A DNA stretch of 64,000 nucleotides, taken from positions 125,005,324-125,069,323 of the forward strand of contig NC_134460.1 of the NCBI RefSeq assembly GCF_047948215.1. The letters are read 5' to 3'. The notes below the pieces were generated by a model, which ran no database searches, was not told where the DNA came from, and worked only from the letters and a program-made list of their open reading frames with translations. The stretch comes from Lycorma delicatula (taxonomy: Eukaryota > Arthropoda > Insecta > Hemiptera > Fulgoridae). Positions within the stretch are counted from its first letter, which is position 1; every line of letters begins with the position of its first letter. Shown in pieces: positions 23,936 to 35,361 of this stretch. The position numbers were made by a program, and so were the translations under genes.

Positions 23936-26170
23936 CTAAACCGTTTTCTCAAAAGGGATTTTCTCCCCTGAGATTTCCAGCTGTCTGGCCGGTTTTCGTG
24001 TCTTGCATGTGAACATCACGGCCACCGATTTTTCACCGTTGACCCTGATTCTCCACATGTCGGGCCACAGTTCCACTAAGTCCAGCTGCCTTTGGAGCCT
24101 CCGGACCGCGTAATCCACATTTGCGAATTCGTAGAAATATGCCGTGTCGTCTGCGTAAAGGGCCGTTTTGACCCCTTCCGACAGCGGCATATCGTTCACG
24201 TACAAAGTGTACAAGAACGGGGAAAGCACTGCTCCTTGGGGAACCCCAGCGGCTATTTCTCTGGTAGAGGAAATCGTTTCCCCTACGCGCACGACAAAAT
24301 GTCGGTCTAGCAGATATGACCGCATTAGTCTGACATAGCGGTAAAGGATCGCCGAACGCGCTAGTTTATAAAGCAGCCCGCTATGCCAAACTTTGTCAAA
24401 GGCCTTGGCCACATCCAGAAAAACGGCTGCAGTCACCGCTTTCCTGTTCAGACCTCCGACAAGGTCATCTATTATTTTTACCAGTTGGAGGGTAGTTGAG
24501 TGACCCTCCCTGAACCCAAATTGCTCGGGCCGCACTTCTCCCTCCATGTATCGCCTCAGTTTTTCGAGGAAAATTCTCTCGAACAACTTAGACAATACCG
24601 GTAACAGGGAGATTGGCCTATAATTCCGTGGGAAAAGTGAACTTTTCCCCGGTTTGGGTAAACATACGACTTTGGCCGTTTTCCAACAATTCGGGAAATA
24701 TCCAACGTACAAAATGGACGTGAATATCACCGAAATTGTTGTAATCACGGAGGCCGGTATGTTCCGGAATGCACGGGCGCTGATCCCGTCGACACCCGGG
24801 GCCTTGTCGGGGCTTGTGGCCTTAATGGCTGTGGAAACTTCCGCTTCAGTGACTTGGTCAATCTCTAGAGGGGCGTCCTCCACCTGTGAGAAATAATCTA
24901 CAAGAAAGGATTCCACCTCGGTTGTGTGCTCGTCGTTCGGGGCGTGAGGGGGGTTTGGAGTGAATTGCTCCTCCAAGGTATCGGCGAAAACCTCGGCCCT
25001 CTCCGCCACCGAGTAGGCAAGAAAACCTCGCTGCCCCACAACCGGATGGCGAGGCTTCTTCCCCTCTCGCAGTCTCCTGTTCAACCTGAACACCGAGGAG
25101 ATGTCGTCAGAGACCGAGGCGAGGTATTCGTTCCACGAATCCTCTCGATGGCTTGTCAGCAGTTTTTTCACCCTGTCCGTTTGATGATAAAAGGCCCGCT
25201 TATCAGCGGGGGACAGGGTGATTCGATATCTCCTCCTCAGTCGTCGTTTCTCCGTTATGGCTTCGGAGATATGAGGAGGGAGGTCGTTTCGAATAACTGC
25301 TCGAGTTTTGGCCGATGAGCTGCCTGCCAGGGCCTCGGTCATTGACGACGTGACGCGCCCGACAGTGTCGTCGATTTCCTCCGGGGTGTTCAGGAGCTCA
25401 GGATTTACCGGTCTGTACTCCCGCTGGAGGGTCTCGTAGAACCTTTTCCAGTTAACTGACCTTCGGGGTATAGGCGGGGGATCTCGGCCACCCCCTGCCT
25501 GTCCTAGTTCCAACAGGACAGGGGAGTGGTCCGAGCTGAGGTCTTCTATCGTTTCAATCATGAACGGGAGGGTACCCCCCTTCATGACTGCGATATCCAG
25601 CACGTCAGGCCTACATCTACCTGTATGATGAACGTATGTGGGCACCTCAGGGCCTACGACGACCAAGCGGCGGGCTCTCGCCCTTTCGTACAGCAATCTG
25701 CCATTCGGATTTGTCAGATTGCTGTTCCATGACACGTGTTTGGCATTGAGGTCGCCCATGAGTATCATGGGCCCATCCCAATTTTCCAGCACGGCATCCA
25801 GATCTGCGCCGGTTACCGCATCGTTCGGCTTGCTATAAGCCGAAACCAGCCGATACACCGTGCCTAGATGCTCCACATGCACACACGTTTGCTCCATCAC
25901 GTTTGTATGAAGAACAACGCGCGTATGCATGTGGCGTCTGTGGACTAAAACCGCAGTTCCACCAGAGCCGCGGCTTCCGGGTCGAACTGGCCTATCCGTC
26001 CTATATGTAAAATAGTTCCGAAGGGTCAGTTGCCTGCTTGGGTTCAAGCACGTCTCAGACAACAGTATCACGTCTATCAGTAGATCCTCGGCCAGACGGC
26101 ATAGTTCCTCCGTCCGGCCTACTACTGAGTTGGCGTTCCACTGCAAGAGTCTGAGGGTGGGCCTAACCAT
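23936..26170 (-). CDS. Jockey-clade ORF2: endonuclease and reverse transcriptase
   Basis: A 744-codon frame from ATG at 26170. It encodes the protein that nicks the target and copies the element's RNA at the nick. Residues 1-220 form the apurinic-type endonuclease: LLQWNANSV, LLSETCL, MGDLNAKH and SSDHSPVLLEL carry the usual Asn, Glu, Asp-x-Asn and Ser-Asp-His catalytic positions. A linker to about 430 follows, then the reverse transcriptase: SPDKAPGVDGI, LPKPGK, NYRPISLLPVLSKLFERI, FGFREGHST, FLDVAKAFDKVWH, GVPQGAVLSPFLYTLYVND and ALYADDTA with both catalytic Asp. The frame ends at an amber stop (23936-23938), but the same frame continues with YLGVVLDRRLTF for 60 more codons. The stop is therefore a point mutation inside the ORF. 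Codon use is GC-rich, unlike the surroundings. Confidence 0.93.
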   Translation of the reverse strand: MVRPTLRLLQWNANSVVGRTEELCRLAEDLLIDVILLSETCLNPSRQLTLRNYFTYRTDRPVRPGSRGSGGTAVLVHRRHMHTRVVLHTNVMEQTCVHVEHLGTVYRLVSAYSKPNDAVTGADLDAVLENWDGPMILMGDLNAKHVSWNSNLTNPNGRLLYERARARRLVVVGPEVPTYVHHTGRCRPDVLDIAVMKGGTLPFMIETIEDLSSDHSPVLLELGQAGGGRDPPPIPRRSVNWKRFYETLQREYRPVNPELLNTPEEIDDTVGRVTSSMTEALAGSSSAKTRAVIRNDLPPHISEAITEKRRLRRRYRITLSPADKRAFYHQTDRVKKLLTSHREDSWNEYLASVSDDISSVFRLNRRLREGKKPRHPVVGQRGFLAYSVAERAEVFADTLEEQFTPNPPHAPNDEHTTEVESFLVDYFSQVEDAPLEIDQVTEAEVSTAIKATSPDKAPGVDGISARAFRNIPASVITTISVIFTSILYVGYFPNCWKTAKVVCLPKPGKSSLFPRNYRPISLLPVLSKLFERIFLEKLRRYMEGEVRPEQFGFREGHSTTLQLVKIIDDLVGGLNRKAVTAAVFLDVAKAFDKVWHSGLLYKLARSAILYRYVRLMRSYLLDRHFVVRVGETISSTREIAAGVPQGAVLSPFLYTLYVNDMPLSEGVKTALYADDTAYFYEFANVDYAVRRLQRQLDLVELWPDMWRIRVNGEKSVAVMFTCKTRKPARQLEISGEKIPFEKTV

Positions 26171-26378
26171 ACCTAGACAGTACAGCCATGAGGCACTCTA
26201 TTAGGGACTGGATACAGTCCTTTAGAGATTTTGCCTGGAGCAGGCGTGGCAAAACCATCATTATGTCTGGCAGGATATCCCTCACTGTCATCTGTGACAG
26301 GAAGTCCATGCCAGTGGTCTCCAACGGGGTAGCCGGTTTCGGTTTGCCGCTGGAAATAGATCCCCTAAGAATTCTTTT
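26163..26378 (-). pseudogene. Jockey ORF1 (gag-like), C-terminal 71 residues
   Basis: Minus-strand frame ending at the TAG 26163-26165, which overlaps the ORF2 start codon by 8 nt (ATGGTTAG). This overlap is a usual Jockey ORF1/ORF2 arrangement. The visible tail reads TGMDFLSQMTVRDILPDIM, then LLQAKSLKDCIQSLIECLM and LSRYG, matching the conserved hydrophobic C-terminus of Jockey gag proteins. The upstream part, including the expected CCHC knuckles, is missing. The frame opens at a stop at 26379-26381, right where R1-family 3' tail sequence begins. This copy is thus 5'-truncated within ORF1. Confidence 0.8.
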
Positions 26379-26738
26379 TTATTTATCTACGTTCACTTCA
26401 TTTTTTTCCCCTGCCTCCCGAAACCAGACATTAAGCATGAATCGGTTCCGGGAGGTGCCTTTGCCTCTAGTCGCCAGACGAGGGAAATGCCCGGCCCGGC
26501 CTCCATCACCCAGCATCCGGGCCTCGTTCCTTTGCGATTCGCCTCTGACGGGGACACCCCCGAAGGGATGGCCCCGCCGGGGCTCGGTTTTTAGATCAGG
26601 GGGTCGAGAGTCCCCGCACTTCATCACCACTGTCCACCCGTGCAAGCACGGCCGAACGGCAGCTCCATTCGGAGCTTTTTTCTCACCCCATCGCTCCCGA
26701 TATTTCAGTTGCAGTTTTCCCGACACAAACCATGTCAC
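26372..26738 (-). mobile_element. R1-clade element, last codons of ORF2 and 3' UTR
   Basis: On the minus strand FVSGKLQLKYRERWG (about 26730-26690) matches the end of the ORF2 copy at 1.6 kb. It is followed by the same 3' UTR blocks as 1644-1930: gtgcttgcac, ggtggtgatgaa, ggggactctcga, ggcggggcc, gctgggtgatgg, ggcaaaggcacctcc. An A-rich tail ends near 26375. The 119-codon open frame over this stretch is mostly UTR read through, not a protein. Confidence 0.75.
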
Positions 26739-27450
26739 ACTGTATCATGTGGGCTGTATCATGTCAATGGTATGCCATGTGGGCCAGTACTCTTGTGTAG
26801 TCTCATCCGTCTACTAGCCCGGACTAGCTCCTCGACCCGAAAAGGCGGAATGTCATCACCCGCAGGAGGTCTCACCATTCGGGAATAACGCACTCACACT
26901 GGCCAGCAGCTGCTCCTGTGTCAGAACCGGCAACGATTGGCCAAACCTCCCAGTTGCGACCCGGTATTTCCGGCCCGACGGGTCTCCGTGAACACTGTCC
27001 CACAGTTCCCTCCAACACCTCCTCTTCGCCTGTTTAATGGCATATATGAGAGCCGCCCTGGCCGTTAGATAATCTCGTCGTAAATCCTCGAACCGTACAT
27101 GGTCCCGCCCTCTACTACAGTGGTAGGTCCAACTTCTGGCCCATGAACGCTTGTGCAACCTGTCAATTTCCACATTCCACCAATAAACGTGCCATCGCCT
27201 CGGTCGGGTGTAAGTCACCCGAGAAAGCCTACACTCGTCCATTACTATCTTTGCAAACTCCTCAGGAGGCTCAACTCTAGTCAGGCGGCCTCCAATCCTC
27301 CAAGAGAATTTGATGCAGAACAGGTGACCATTCTCAGAATTCTGTGACTTGTCAGGGAATCATACATGATGAGCCTATGATCTGATAGACATTCCTCCTC
27401 CAGCAGCTTCCAGTTATGATAGTCGCCTACACGATCCTCCGTAACAAAAT
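26739..27450 (-). pseudogene. R1-clade ORF2: end of endonuclease, linker and start of reverse transcriptase
   Basis: Minus-strand reading from about 27440: VGDYHNWKLLEEECLSDHRL (the C-terminal Ser-Asp-His block of the endonuclease), a frameshift near 27340, then EPPEEFAKIVMDECRLSRV and VYWWNVEIDRL, then DYLTARAALIYAIKQAKRRC, typical of the R1-clade linker. At 26860 the frame changes again and gives PPFRVEELVRASRRMRLHKS then TGPHGIP, the first reverse-transcriptase block. Just after that the sequence jumps to the extreme C-terminus. The whole catalytic domain, an estimated 1.5-2 kb, is missing. Confidence 0.8.
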
Positions 27451-27469
27451 TTTGCAATCAATAAACGTC

Positions 27470-27660
27470 ACGCAAGATTTTTTCTTTTGGGAGTCGGTTG
27501 AATTATGATGCAATTTTATTGTAATACTACTATTAAAACTTTAAATAAACAAAAGAAAGTTAAAAAAAAAATCGATATTTTTAAACTTTGATGGGCTGAT
27601 TATCGTACGTTCCTTCTTGCAGCATAGTTCTAGAATTATGATGCCGGGAAGGTAAAAATA
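27470..27660 (-). repeat. Dispersed repeat family A, copy 3
   Basis: Non-coding. It includes atgcaattttattgtaatac and ends in cttcttgcagcatag with tgatgccggg and aaggtaaaaa. The same end is found at 63781-63825 and the inner block at 63176-63220. It starts right after the R1 fragment, so one of the two may have inserted into the other. Confidence 0.5.
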
Positions 27661-28043
27661 ATATCCAATATATATTTTCTAATTATTTTTAAAATAATTA
27701 CTTATTCCTGAGTATACTTAAGAGAATACTCTGTTCACAAATTTTTTGTAGGAAATGAATTTAATACGATAAATTTAAAACATTTTCATGATACTAACTG
27801 CAATAGTGGAAGTAATAACAAAAATAATAATAATAATTTAATGAATCCTCTTCTTAAAGAGGATTGTTATTTTGAAAGGAGAATTGTAAATGGAGAGGGG
27901 GTTACTGAAGCAGAGTAGTGGAATATTGCATTAGGGAACAATGGAATAGAGAGACAGTCGTGTTCTGTGTTAAGGGATATGCAAATGAAGTTGTTTGCCG
28001 CCGTGACGCTTCCTTCTGAATACAGCGTGGCACGGAGGTGTTA

Positions 28044-28079
<36 letters not shown>

Positions 28080-29038
28080 GGTAGTCTTCATCGTCATCAT
28101 AGTCATCAACTGTGGATGGGTTGTCGTCATTCATGTGAGTTCTACCTTATTCCGTTGACATCTCTTGCTGTTAGTCGTTCCTTCATTAAACGTCATTCTT
28201 TTGTATTTCAGAATAACTACAAAAAGATTATTTATATATACTTTCTATATTAAATATTTTGCATTTCTTGTTTTGTTCGCCGACAATGAACATTTGATTC
28301 GTAAATATTATTAACTTCAAAATTTATTAGCACATAAATGTTCACAACTAACTCGCATGATAATAAAATATTTTATTTCATATGTAAAGAGATAAATTTG
28401 ACACATTTATCCATAGTCTAAATTTTTAATATCGAGTTTCACGTGACGAATTTTATTTCCTAATTACCGAAAACACTTTTAGATTGTTGACCGTGGGGTA
28501 TAATTTTTCGAAGTTACCTTTAAAACAGGGTCAGTATCTCTTCTTTTTTTTAAATTTAATTATTTTGTATGCATAAATATAGGCATAGCTCTTCAATCAT
28601 TTCATTTTAACATTTGTCTCACTACAATGATCATATTAAAAAAAAAAACGTTTTCACACATGTGGAATCCACTCTAAGAAAAGAACTAGATCTACTCTAT
28701 GACCAAACTATTTGAAGCATACATAATAATCTACCCCACTAGTCGTATACGTATGCGCACGTACCGGCTTCCATTAACATTTATTGTAATTTTTCCTAAC
28801 CCGACCACAATGTTTTAATTTATTTTTGATGAGAAGTTATTTTACCCTAATATATATATCTGATTATGATAAATTTTAAAGTAAGGAGTATTTAGAAAAT
28901 ATATAATTTTTCTCTGCAGGTTTTGTTGAAAAAACGTTGTTTGTTTTTGTTACTATTTTTCTCTTTAGACGTTAACCTTACCAAATACAATTTTTTTTTT
29001 TTTTTTTATTAAAAATGAAGAGGGCGTCTCATATTTTA
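27661..29038. other. AT-rich intergenic sequence with (TTG)n
   Basis: Contains a (TTG)n tract at 28045-28080 and a T run at about 28991-29007. No gene seen. Confidence 0.5.
28045..28080. repeat. (TTG)n microsatellite
   Basis: About twelve TTG units. Confidence 0.95.
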
Positions 29039-29118
29039 TCTGTATAAATAAAAATTTAAATATTCGTTCGTTCAAAATCTTAAAACTCCGAAAGTTCTTC
29101 ACCGATTGCTTTGAATTT

Positions 29119-29336
29119 ATTTTATTTAGTCTATGACACCAAGACACAACACCAGTTACAGTCAAAAATTACAAACAAACATCTAACAAATTAATATAAG
29201 CTACTAATTCTGGAGTAGCCATCAGGAAATCTTCAGGAGTCCCTTCTTAAGTTGTCTTAGGGCAAACTTCTGTGATGTGTTTAACGGTTTGATTTTCACC
29301 ACATTCGCAAAGACACGTCGGTGTTTTACCCCATTT
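29119..29336 (-). pseudogene. LINE ORF2 extreme C-terminus, nested insertion
   Basis: 5'-truncated 3' end of a non-LTR retrotransposon. Minus-strand frame: KWGKTPTCLCECGENQTVKH then ITEVCP, with C-x-C...H-x4-C spacing typical of the terminal knuckle. A stop, EGTPEDFLMATPELVAYINL and a final stop follow. The tail is a TAAAA-type repeat next to the left flank. Near-identical 14-bp duplications (attgctttgaattt at 29105-29118, attgctttgaaatt at 29337-29350) bracket it, proving insertion into the surrounding Helitron-like sequence. The clade (RTE- or CR1-like) is uncertain. Confidence 0.75.
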
Positions 29337-29584
29337 ATTGCTTTGAAATTTTGACACAACGTTTCGTTTGAATACACGCGTATACCTACTGTTTGTATAC
29401 CTAAGATGTCTCACCTGTGACAGATAAAAACATGCTTTTTAAAAAAAAAAAACAGCGCTATCTGTTGGACGTAAAAGTAACTCGCGCTATACTAAATATT
29501 TTACGATTCCATTTCAGTGTTTCCGATATGTATGTTTGTTATAGACTAAAAAACTAGTGGAACGATTTACGCGCGTGGTAAAAG

Positions 29585-29815
29585 GATGAAAGGGAACAAT
29601 CGGAAAAGGGAGGGAAAAATCTAAAAAGGTAAAAGGGAAGAAAGTAAAATAGAAAAAGTAAAAAATAAAAAAGGAGAAACGAGGTAAAGACGGAAGAAGA
29701 AAATAGAAAAAAGAAAAAGGGGAAAACAGTTAAAGGAAAAACGGGAAAAGGAAATGGAAAGGAAAAAGAAAAAGTAGAAGGAAAATGGGGAAAAGAGGGA
29801 AAAGGGAAAGATTAA
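29585..29815. repeat. Polypurine tract, ~230 nt
   Basis: The plus strand is almost entirely A and G, built from irregular ggaaaa/gggaaa units with very few T or C. It lies within the Helitron-like element. Confidence 0.85.
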
Positions 29816-29961
29816 CTTTTGTGAAGTTCCGTAATATTCATTTTGTTAATGTTTTATCAAACTTTCAATTGTGTTCATTTAATCTATATATGTATATAGA
29901 TTATTTTTATATATGTATATACTCAAATCTAGCAAAAGCGAAGTATTGACGGGTCTGCTAG

Positions 29962-32226
29962 TTAAAATATAAGTTTAAAACTTTCCATTGTTATTTGTTT
30001 TCTTTTATATTTTTTATATTCGAATGTTTGTTAAATAATCGGAAGAGTTTCAAAGAGTTCCAAGAATGTGTAAGATGAAATTTTATCAATAAGTAATTTT
30101 TCCGTTTTCGTTACAATTTACATTATTTTCGTATATACTTCACTTCTTGTTTCTTATATAATTACATAAATCTTAACTGATTTGTAATTATGCGCAACTA
30201 TTTACATAATACTGTTTGTAATAACTAAAACATTTAGCTGCATTTTATCCGAATTAGCTAGTAGTTTTCTTCGTTTTGTGTGTTTCAGTAAAGTATTTTA
30301 ATTCACATACATAATGTGTTATACAATTATATGTGTTATATAATTTATGCGCACTATGAAATAAATAAATTTAGTACTTGAAATTACGTATACAGTTGAA
30401 TATATATCATTTTAATTATTTTATCCGTTTTATTTTGAATATATCAACTGTATAATTTATTATTAATTATTTCATGTTTAATTAATTAATTAATTAAGCT
30501 AGTGTATATATTTTACACCGAACTGAAACTAGTTTACAATAAATGTCCTGCTTCTGTTCAACTAAACTGATTCATGTATAATTGCTAAGGATATAAGTTA
30601 CTGGAATTGCCCAAATTCGAAACTGACAAATACTAAACATTAACTATGTTAGTAACATTTGTAAACTTTCGTTTACTAAAACATTATACGTGTTGTGAAT
30701 TGCTGTTGTTAAATGTAGTCGTTTCTAGCTTATTTGTAAATCTATCTTCTGGAAGGACCTGTTCAAATATTTTACTTTTATAATGTTACTGAAAGTATAA
30801 TTACCTTAGAATAATTAACTACATAATCTTTGTCCTTTACTTTTTATCTATATCTTTATAGCGTAAATTTATTAACTTAATTAAAATTTTATGGCTTAAG
30901 GTTGTTATGGAAATATTAATTGTATAAAAATTTTATCAACCCTTGCTGAGGTTATCATTTCGTAATAGTTGATCAGTAGATATTTAATTTTCATAAAAAG
31001 ATGTCTTAGGACCTAATATATTTTAAATTGATTATTTTTAGTCTATTGTAATATATAAACAAACGTCTTAAGTTGAAAAGTAAATGAATTATAAAAAATA
31101 TATTTTCATTAACAGTTATATTAATTACTTCCGTATTTTTCAGAATTTAATGTCGATATGGAAGTTGAGGTTTTACGAAACTTTGTTGCCGAAGTGCATA
31201 TATGTAATAAATATCTTTCATTACGTAATTAACGATTGAAGTAGCGTGCACGTTTCACACGAGTTTCTGATAGTATGGTATGTAAAGGTGCCCGGTGCGT
31301 GGCAATTCGTCAATATTGTGCTCGGTTAAATGGTAGTGATGGCTTTTTATTCATCACCAATCTCTATAAGGAAAATAGGTTCCCTTCTACTAAAATCTAG
31401 AGTTCGCCTCCGAAAAATATGCGTATAACTATAATTGATGCCAAAAATAACTGCCATCACAAACTAACCACGAAATTACGAACGATTTCTTATAAGAAAT
31501 ACTTTTTATTTTTAAAAAACCTTTACGAAAGATTTTCATGAAAATTAACGTTCAATTATTACAAATTTTGGGTAATTTTTTTGAGCTTCCTTATTTGTAG
31601 AAAAATTTACGCGTATTAATCTATCGTTAGGAATTATTTTATATAAATTAATGAAAACTTTTTAAATAATTATATGTTGTTTTTTATCGATTATTTTAAA
31701 TTGAGTATTACTGATGGATAGAATAGTTGGGTAAATTTATATATACATATTTTATTACTTTTATTATACAACTTATTGAAAGTAATATAATGTAGTCTTC
31801 TTCATTATAAAGGGTTACATTTTGAAGGTTAGCAAACATTTATTATATTGAAAAGAACAGAAATGATGAAAAGAGAAGACAGGAAAATGATGACACATAT
31901 TTTGTAAAGTCATATAATGTTTTAGAGTCATTAGATGGCCTACGTATTGATCGACTACCACTTCCCCGCTTGCTGTAACCATTTACAGTATACAGTACTC
32001 GACTCCGCCACGTCAGCTATATATTCGACGAGACCTTTCAATGCCCACCACACAGCAACTACGGTCTTCGTTGGGTCACAATGTCCTTCTTCCCTTATTC
32101 ATTCATTCGTTTACGCCTCTTTCATATCCTTCCTTTTGATTGGGGGTTAACTGAATTTAACATCACACCCATTCTTTATTTATTAGATAATTAATTACTT
32201 AAATTACATGTTTTTTACATTAAATA

Positions 32227-32257
<31 letters not shown>

Positions 32258-35200
32258 AGTTTCCTCATTGATTATTTAATTATAAGCTTGCTTTTACGAT
32301 ATGCTTGTATAATTACTATTAAGATACTTCTCGATATTGGATAAACTTACACTTTCGCAGGTAAACCGACTTATATGGTATGAAGGTATAGATTCAAAAG
32401 TAAAGTTTCAAAAATTGAAATAAAAAAAAAATCTCGTGTACGTTTTTTATTCCAAAAATTTCTGTTTATTTATGTGGATATTTAACTTTGATATCATACC
32501 TCTACTGTTTTGAGGCAGTATAAGTATTGAATTACTTCACGACAGAAAGTTTGCCTAGTCTTTCTTATGCCAACAAGGTGCATCAGTCAGAATTGCTCTT
32601 TTTGAGAGTAATTTTGTTATGTTAGTTACTGTAGTCAGTAAGGTAAAGGTTTCACTTAAAAATATGATTATTACTGTATTTCATTGATTTTGTGCGGACT
32701 TAATGTCGAACAGTAAAATAAGTGTTAGTGTAGAAACTAAGAGGGAACAATATAACTTCTCACGTTCCATATTAATAAGTATAAATTAGAATGCCTTGTT
32801 ATTTTTAAGAACAGGCATGCTGTTTTTGATAGTTAATTATGTTTAATATCACGTATAGATTTGGCATTTAAACTTCTTTTTAAAGAAATTTTAAAAAAGA
32901 AAGAAAAATAATTTTTCTTATTAAAAAACTATTTCTTTAGTTTCTTTCAACCATCCTATTATCATTTCTTTATAGTTTAACTATAATGTTGGGGCAAAAA
33001 ATTATATAAAATTATGATAGTAGCCATTGTTTAATTTCTTTTTGTATAGGTATTTTTAAAATATTAATCATTCTGTAAATTTTTACTTACGAATTATTTT
33101 CAAACCATTTTAGATGTTTTAATTACCTTATAAAAATTTGGCAACTTAATTAACTCGTTAAAATTTTATTCTTCTTAAGAAATATAACTAGCCACTGACC
33201 AAAAGTTGATGACACCTAGACTTGCTACAGCAGCTGTTGCATTAATTTTCAAAATTAATTTTCCGGTTGATATCAAAAAATAACTTTATAAAAATACTAA
33301 ATTAAGACTTTTTAGAGAAGAATGTAGACTGCATGTATATGAAGAACGAGCAATATCATGTATTTTTTCCTAAATCGATTGTGTTTTTTTTTACACGTTT
33401 TTAAGATGATTCTTTACAAATTCATCTAAATTTAATAAGTAGGTAATTAATAGGCTATGTAACTCACACATTTGTGTGTGTTTGTGTGAGAGAGAGATAG
33501 ATAATAGCAATTAGTCTACAGAAGCTCCCATATAAGCTTTTATAAAATAATAATATGTTCCGGGTATAATTTCATAATCTTTTATTGAATTAGTTAATCA
33601 TGTTTATTTTGTTGTAATCATCCCAGTGAAGGCCATAACGTTTAGCATTAGCCTAATTAGCTAATAATTGATGATTAACTGTGATTATTGTATAATTGCA
33701 TAATATAATTGGTTATTATTAGCAGTGAAGTATATATATATACCTTGTGTTTGGTGGTGGAGTGAGATGACTGTAATTGTATGTATGTGTAAAAACGCCA
33801 ACCTTCTGTCATTTACAGCTGGTATCCTTTGGGACACAAAATTAATAGAATTTTATTGGCTCTTCTTTTGTATTTGTCTATTTTTTTAACGATCCTGTCG
33901 TTTATGCCTTTCTTTTTTCATCACCCTTTATCCATTATTATTGAGTCGGTCTTACAAAAGCTCTATTTGCTTCCAAAGTAAAAAAGCTCATAAAGCTCTA
34001 AAGCAAAAGCTAAAGTTTTATAAAGCTGTATTTGGCTCTATCTTTTTAGTGTTTTTATTGGTAATTTTTCTCCATTTCACCGCTTTCCTCCTTAGTGCTG
34101 ATCATCCATTTCTTATGGATACTTGTTCGGTTTTGTATATCTACTAAAGTCTCATCTTTCTCAGACTTTAACTTTTCTCAACCAACAACCACATAGTAAA
34201 GATCAAATCAATTGTCTGTCTCTAGAAATCTTACGTACTAACTCTAACTGGTGTTTTATTTTATTTTATGTATTCGTTTCTTAAATTTGTTTTTTTAATT
34301 TTTTTTTGTGTCAATTTTCCTACGTTACCCATCTTCTAATTCATTTTTATTTGTTAATTTTTTAAATAATAACTTATGTTGTTGTCCTCCAAGTGCTTCC
34401 TAGATAATTTCTGTGAGTACGATTCGTCATATTCTTATCCACGTTGTGCAGCAGTGTGGCACAATTTGAAATTAGAACATACAGACGCCAATATTGCAGG
34501 GAAATGATAATATATTCGAAAGTAAATACATTGTGTGATTTAAAAAAAAAAAATATTAAGACTATTGCGGTATGTTTTTATAGTACTGTTTTCTCTGAAA
34601 TCAAATGAGCACAAGGATTATTTTTGATTTTTTTAAATTTATTTATGCTTCTCTATTTTTTAATTCTTTTCAACTATCATGGTTTGATGTTTTCATTTAT
34701 TTAGGGATCTCCTTTTACACTTTCTTAGTAGTATTTTGTTTTCACTTTTATTCCGATGTTTGCCTATTTTTTAAAAATAATTTACTTTTATTTCCTTACC
34801 GATACTTTTCAAAAACTGACCATCATATTTAAGTTATTTGACAGACGTTTATTTTCTCTTCCGGTAATAATAAGTTTTTTTTGTAAATCCCCGAAAATAA
34901 GAAAAATTTTAATTACTAGATTATTTCAATCTTTTTTATGCAATCAGACCTATTTAAGATTCTTTTTTATCTTACGTCATCGTTTCATCAGTAGTTGTTT
35001 CGTTTTTCAACACTGTGTAATCCAGTATTGATATGTTTTACCAATCTCACGCGTTTACTGATTACAGCAAATTAATATGTTAAAATTGTGTTCTACGTTC
35101 GTATTTTTGTGGATATATCATATATTCACAGTATAGTTTTATAAAAGTGACACTGAAGGTAATCTGTATTTGCAATTAATAGAGAGATTTGCTACGATGT

Positions 35201-35311
35201 AATTCTTTGAGAAATCGTCAGAGATTGGCTTCGTACGGGTGGCTCCTCAAGATGTATTCTATTATAGCTTTTTTCAGAAGTCTTTCCGGTTTTATTTCTC
35301 CTAGAGTAAAA

Positions 35312-35361
<50 letters not shown>

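Larger units (their letters stand above)
29039..29961 (+). mobile_element. Probable non-autonomous Helitron
   Basis: Rolling-circle elements start with TC after an A and end in CTRR before a T, without duplicating the target. Here A is followed by tctgtataaataaaaattt at 29039, and the other end is gcgaagtattgacgggtctg then ctag at 29958-29961, followed by T. The leading tttaaatattcgttcgttca and the trailing gggtctgctag are typical of insect Helitron termini as I know them. No Rep/helicase is encoded. A clear terminal stem is not obvious. A LINE end is nested at 29119-29336, and a purine tract fills much of the right half. Confidence 0.55.

Noticed and set aside
26379..26738. 119-residue minus-strand protein
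   Set aside because: Only its first ~15 residues are R1 coding sequence. The rest is the 3' UTR, as the 1.6 kb copy shows with its stop.
26188..26817. 209-codon plus-strand frame
   Set aside because: It is antisense to Jockey ORF1 and the R1 3' UTR and has no independent domain. It is a shadow frame.
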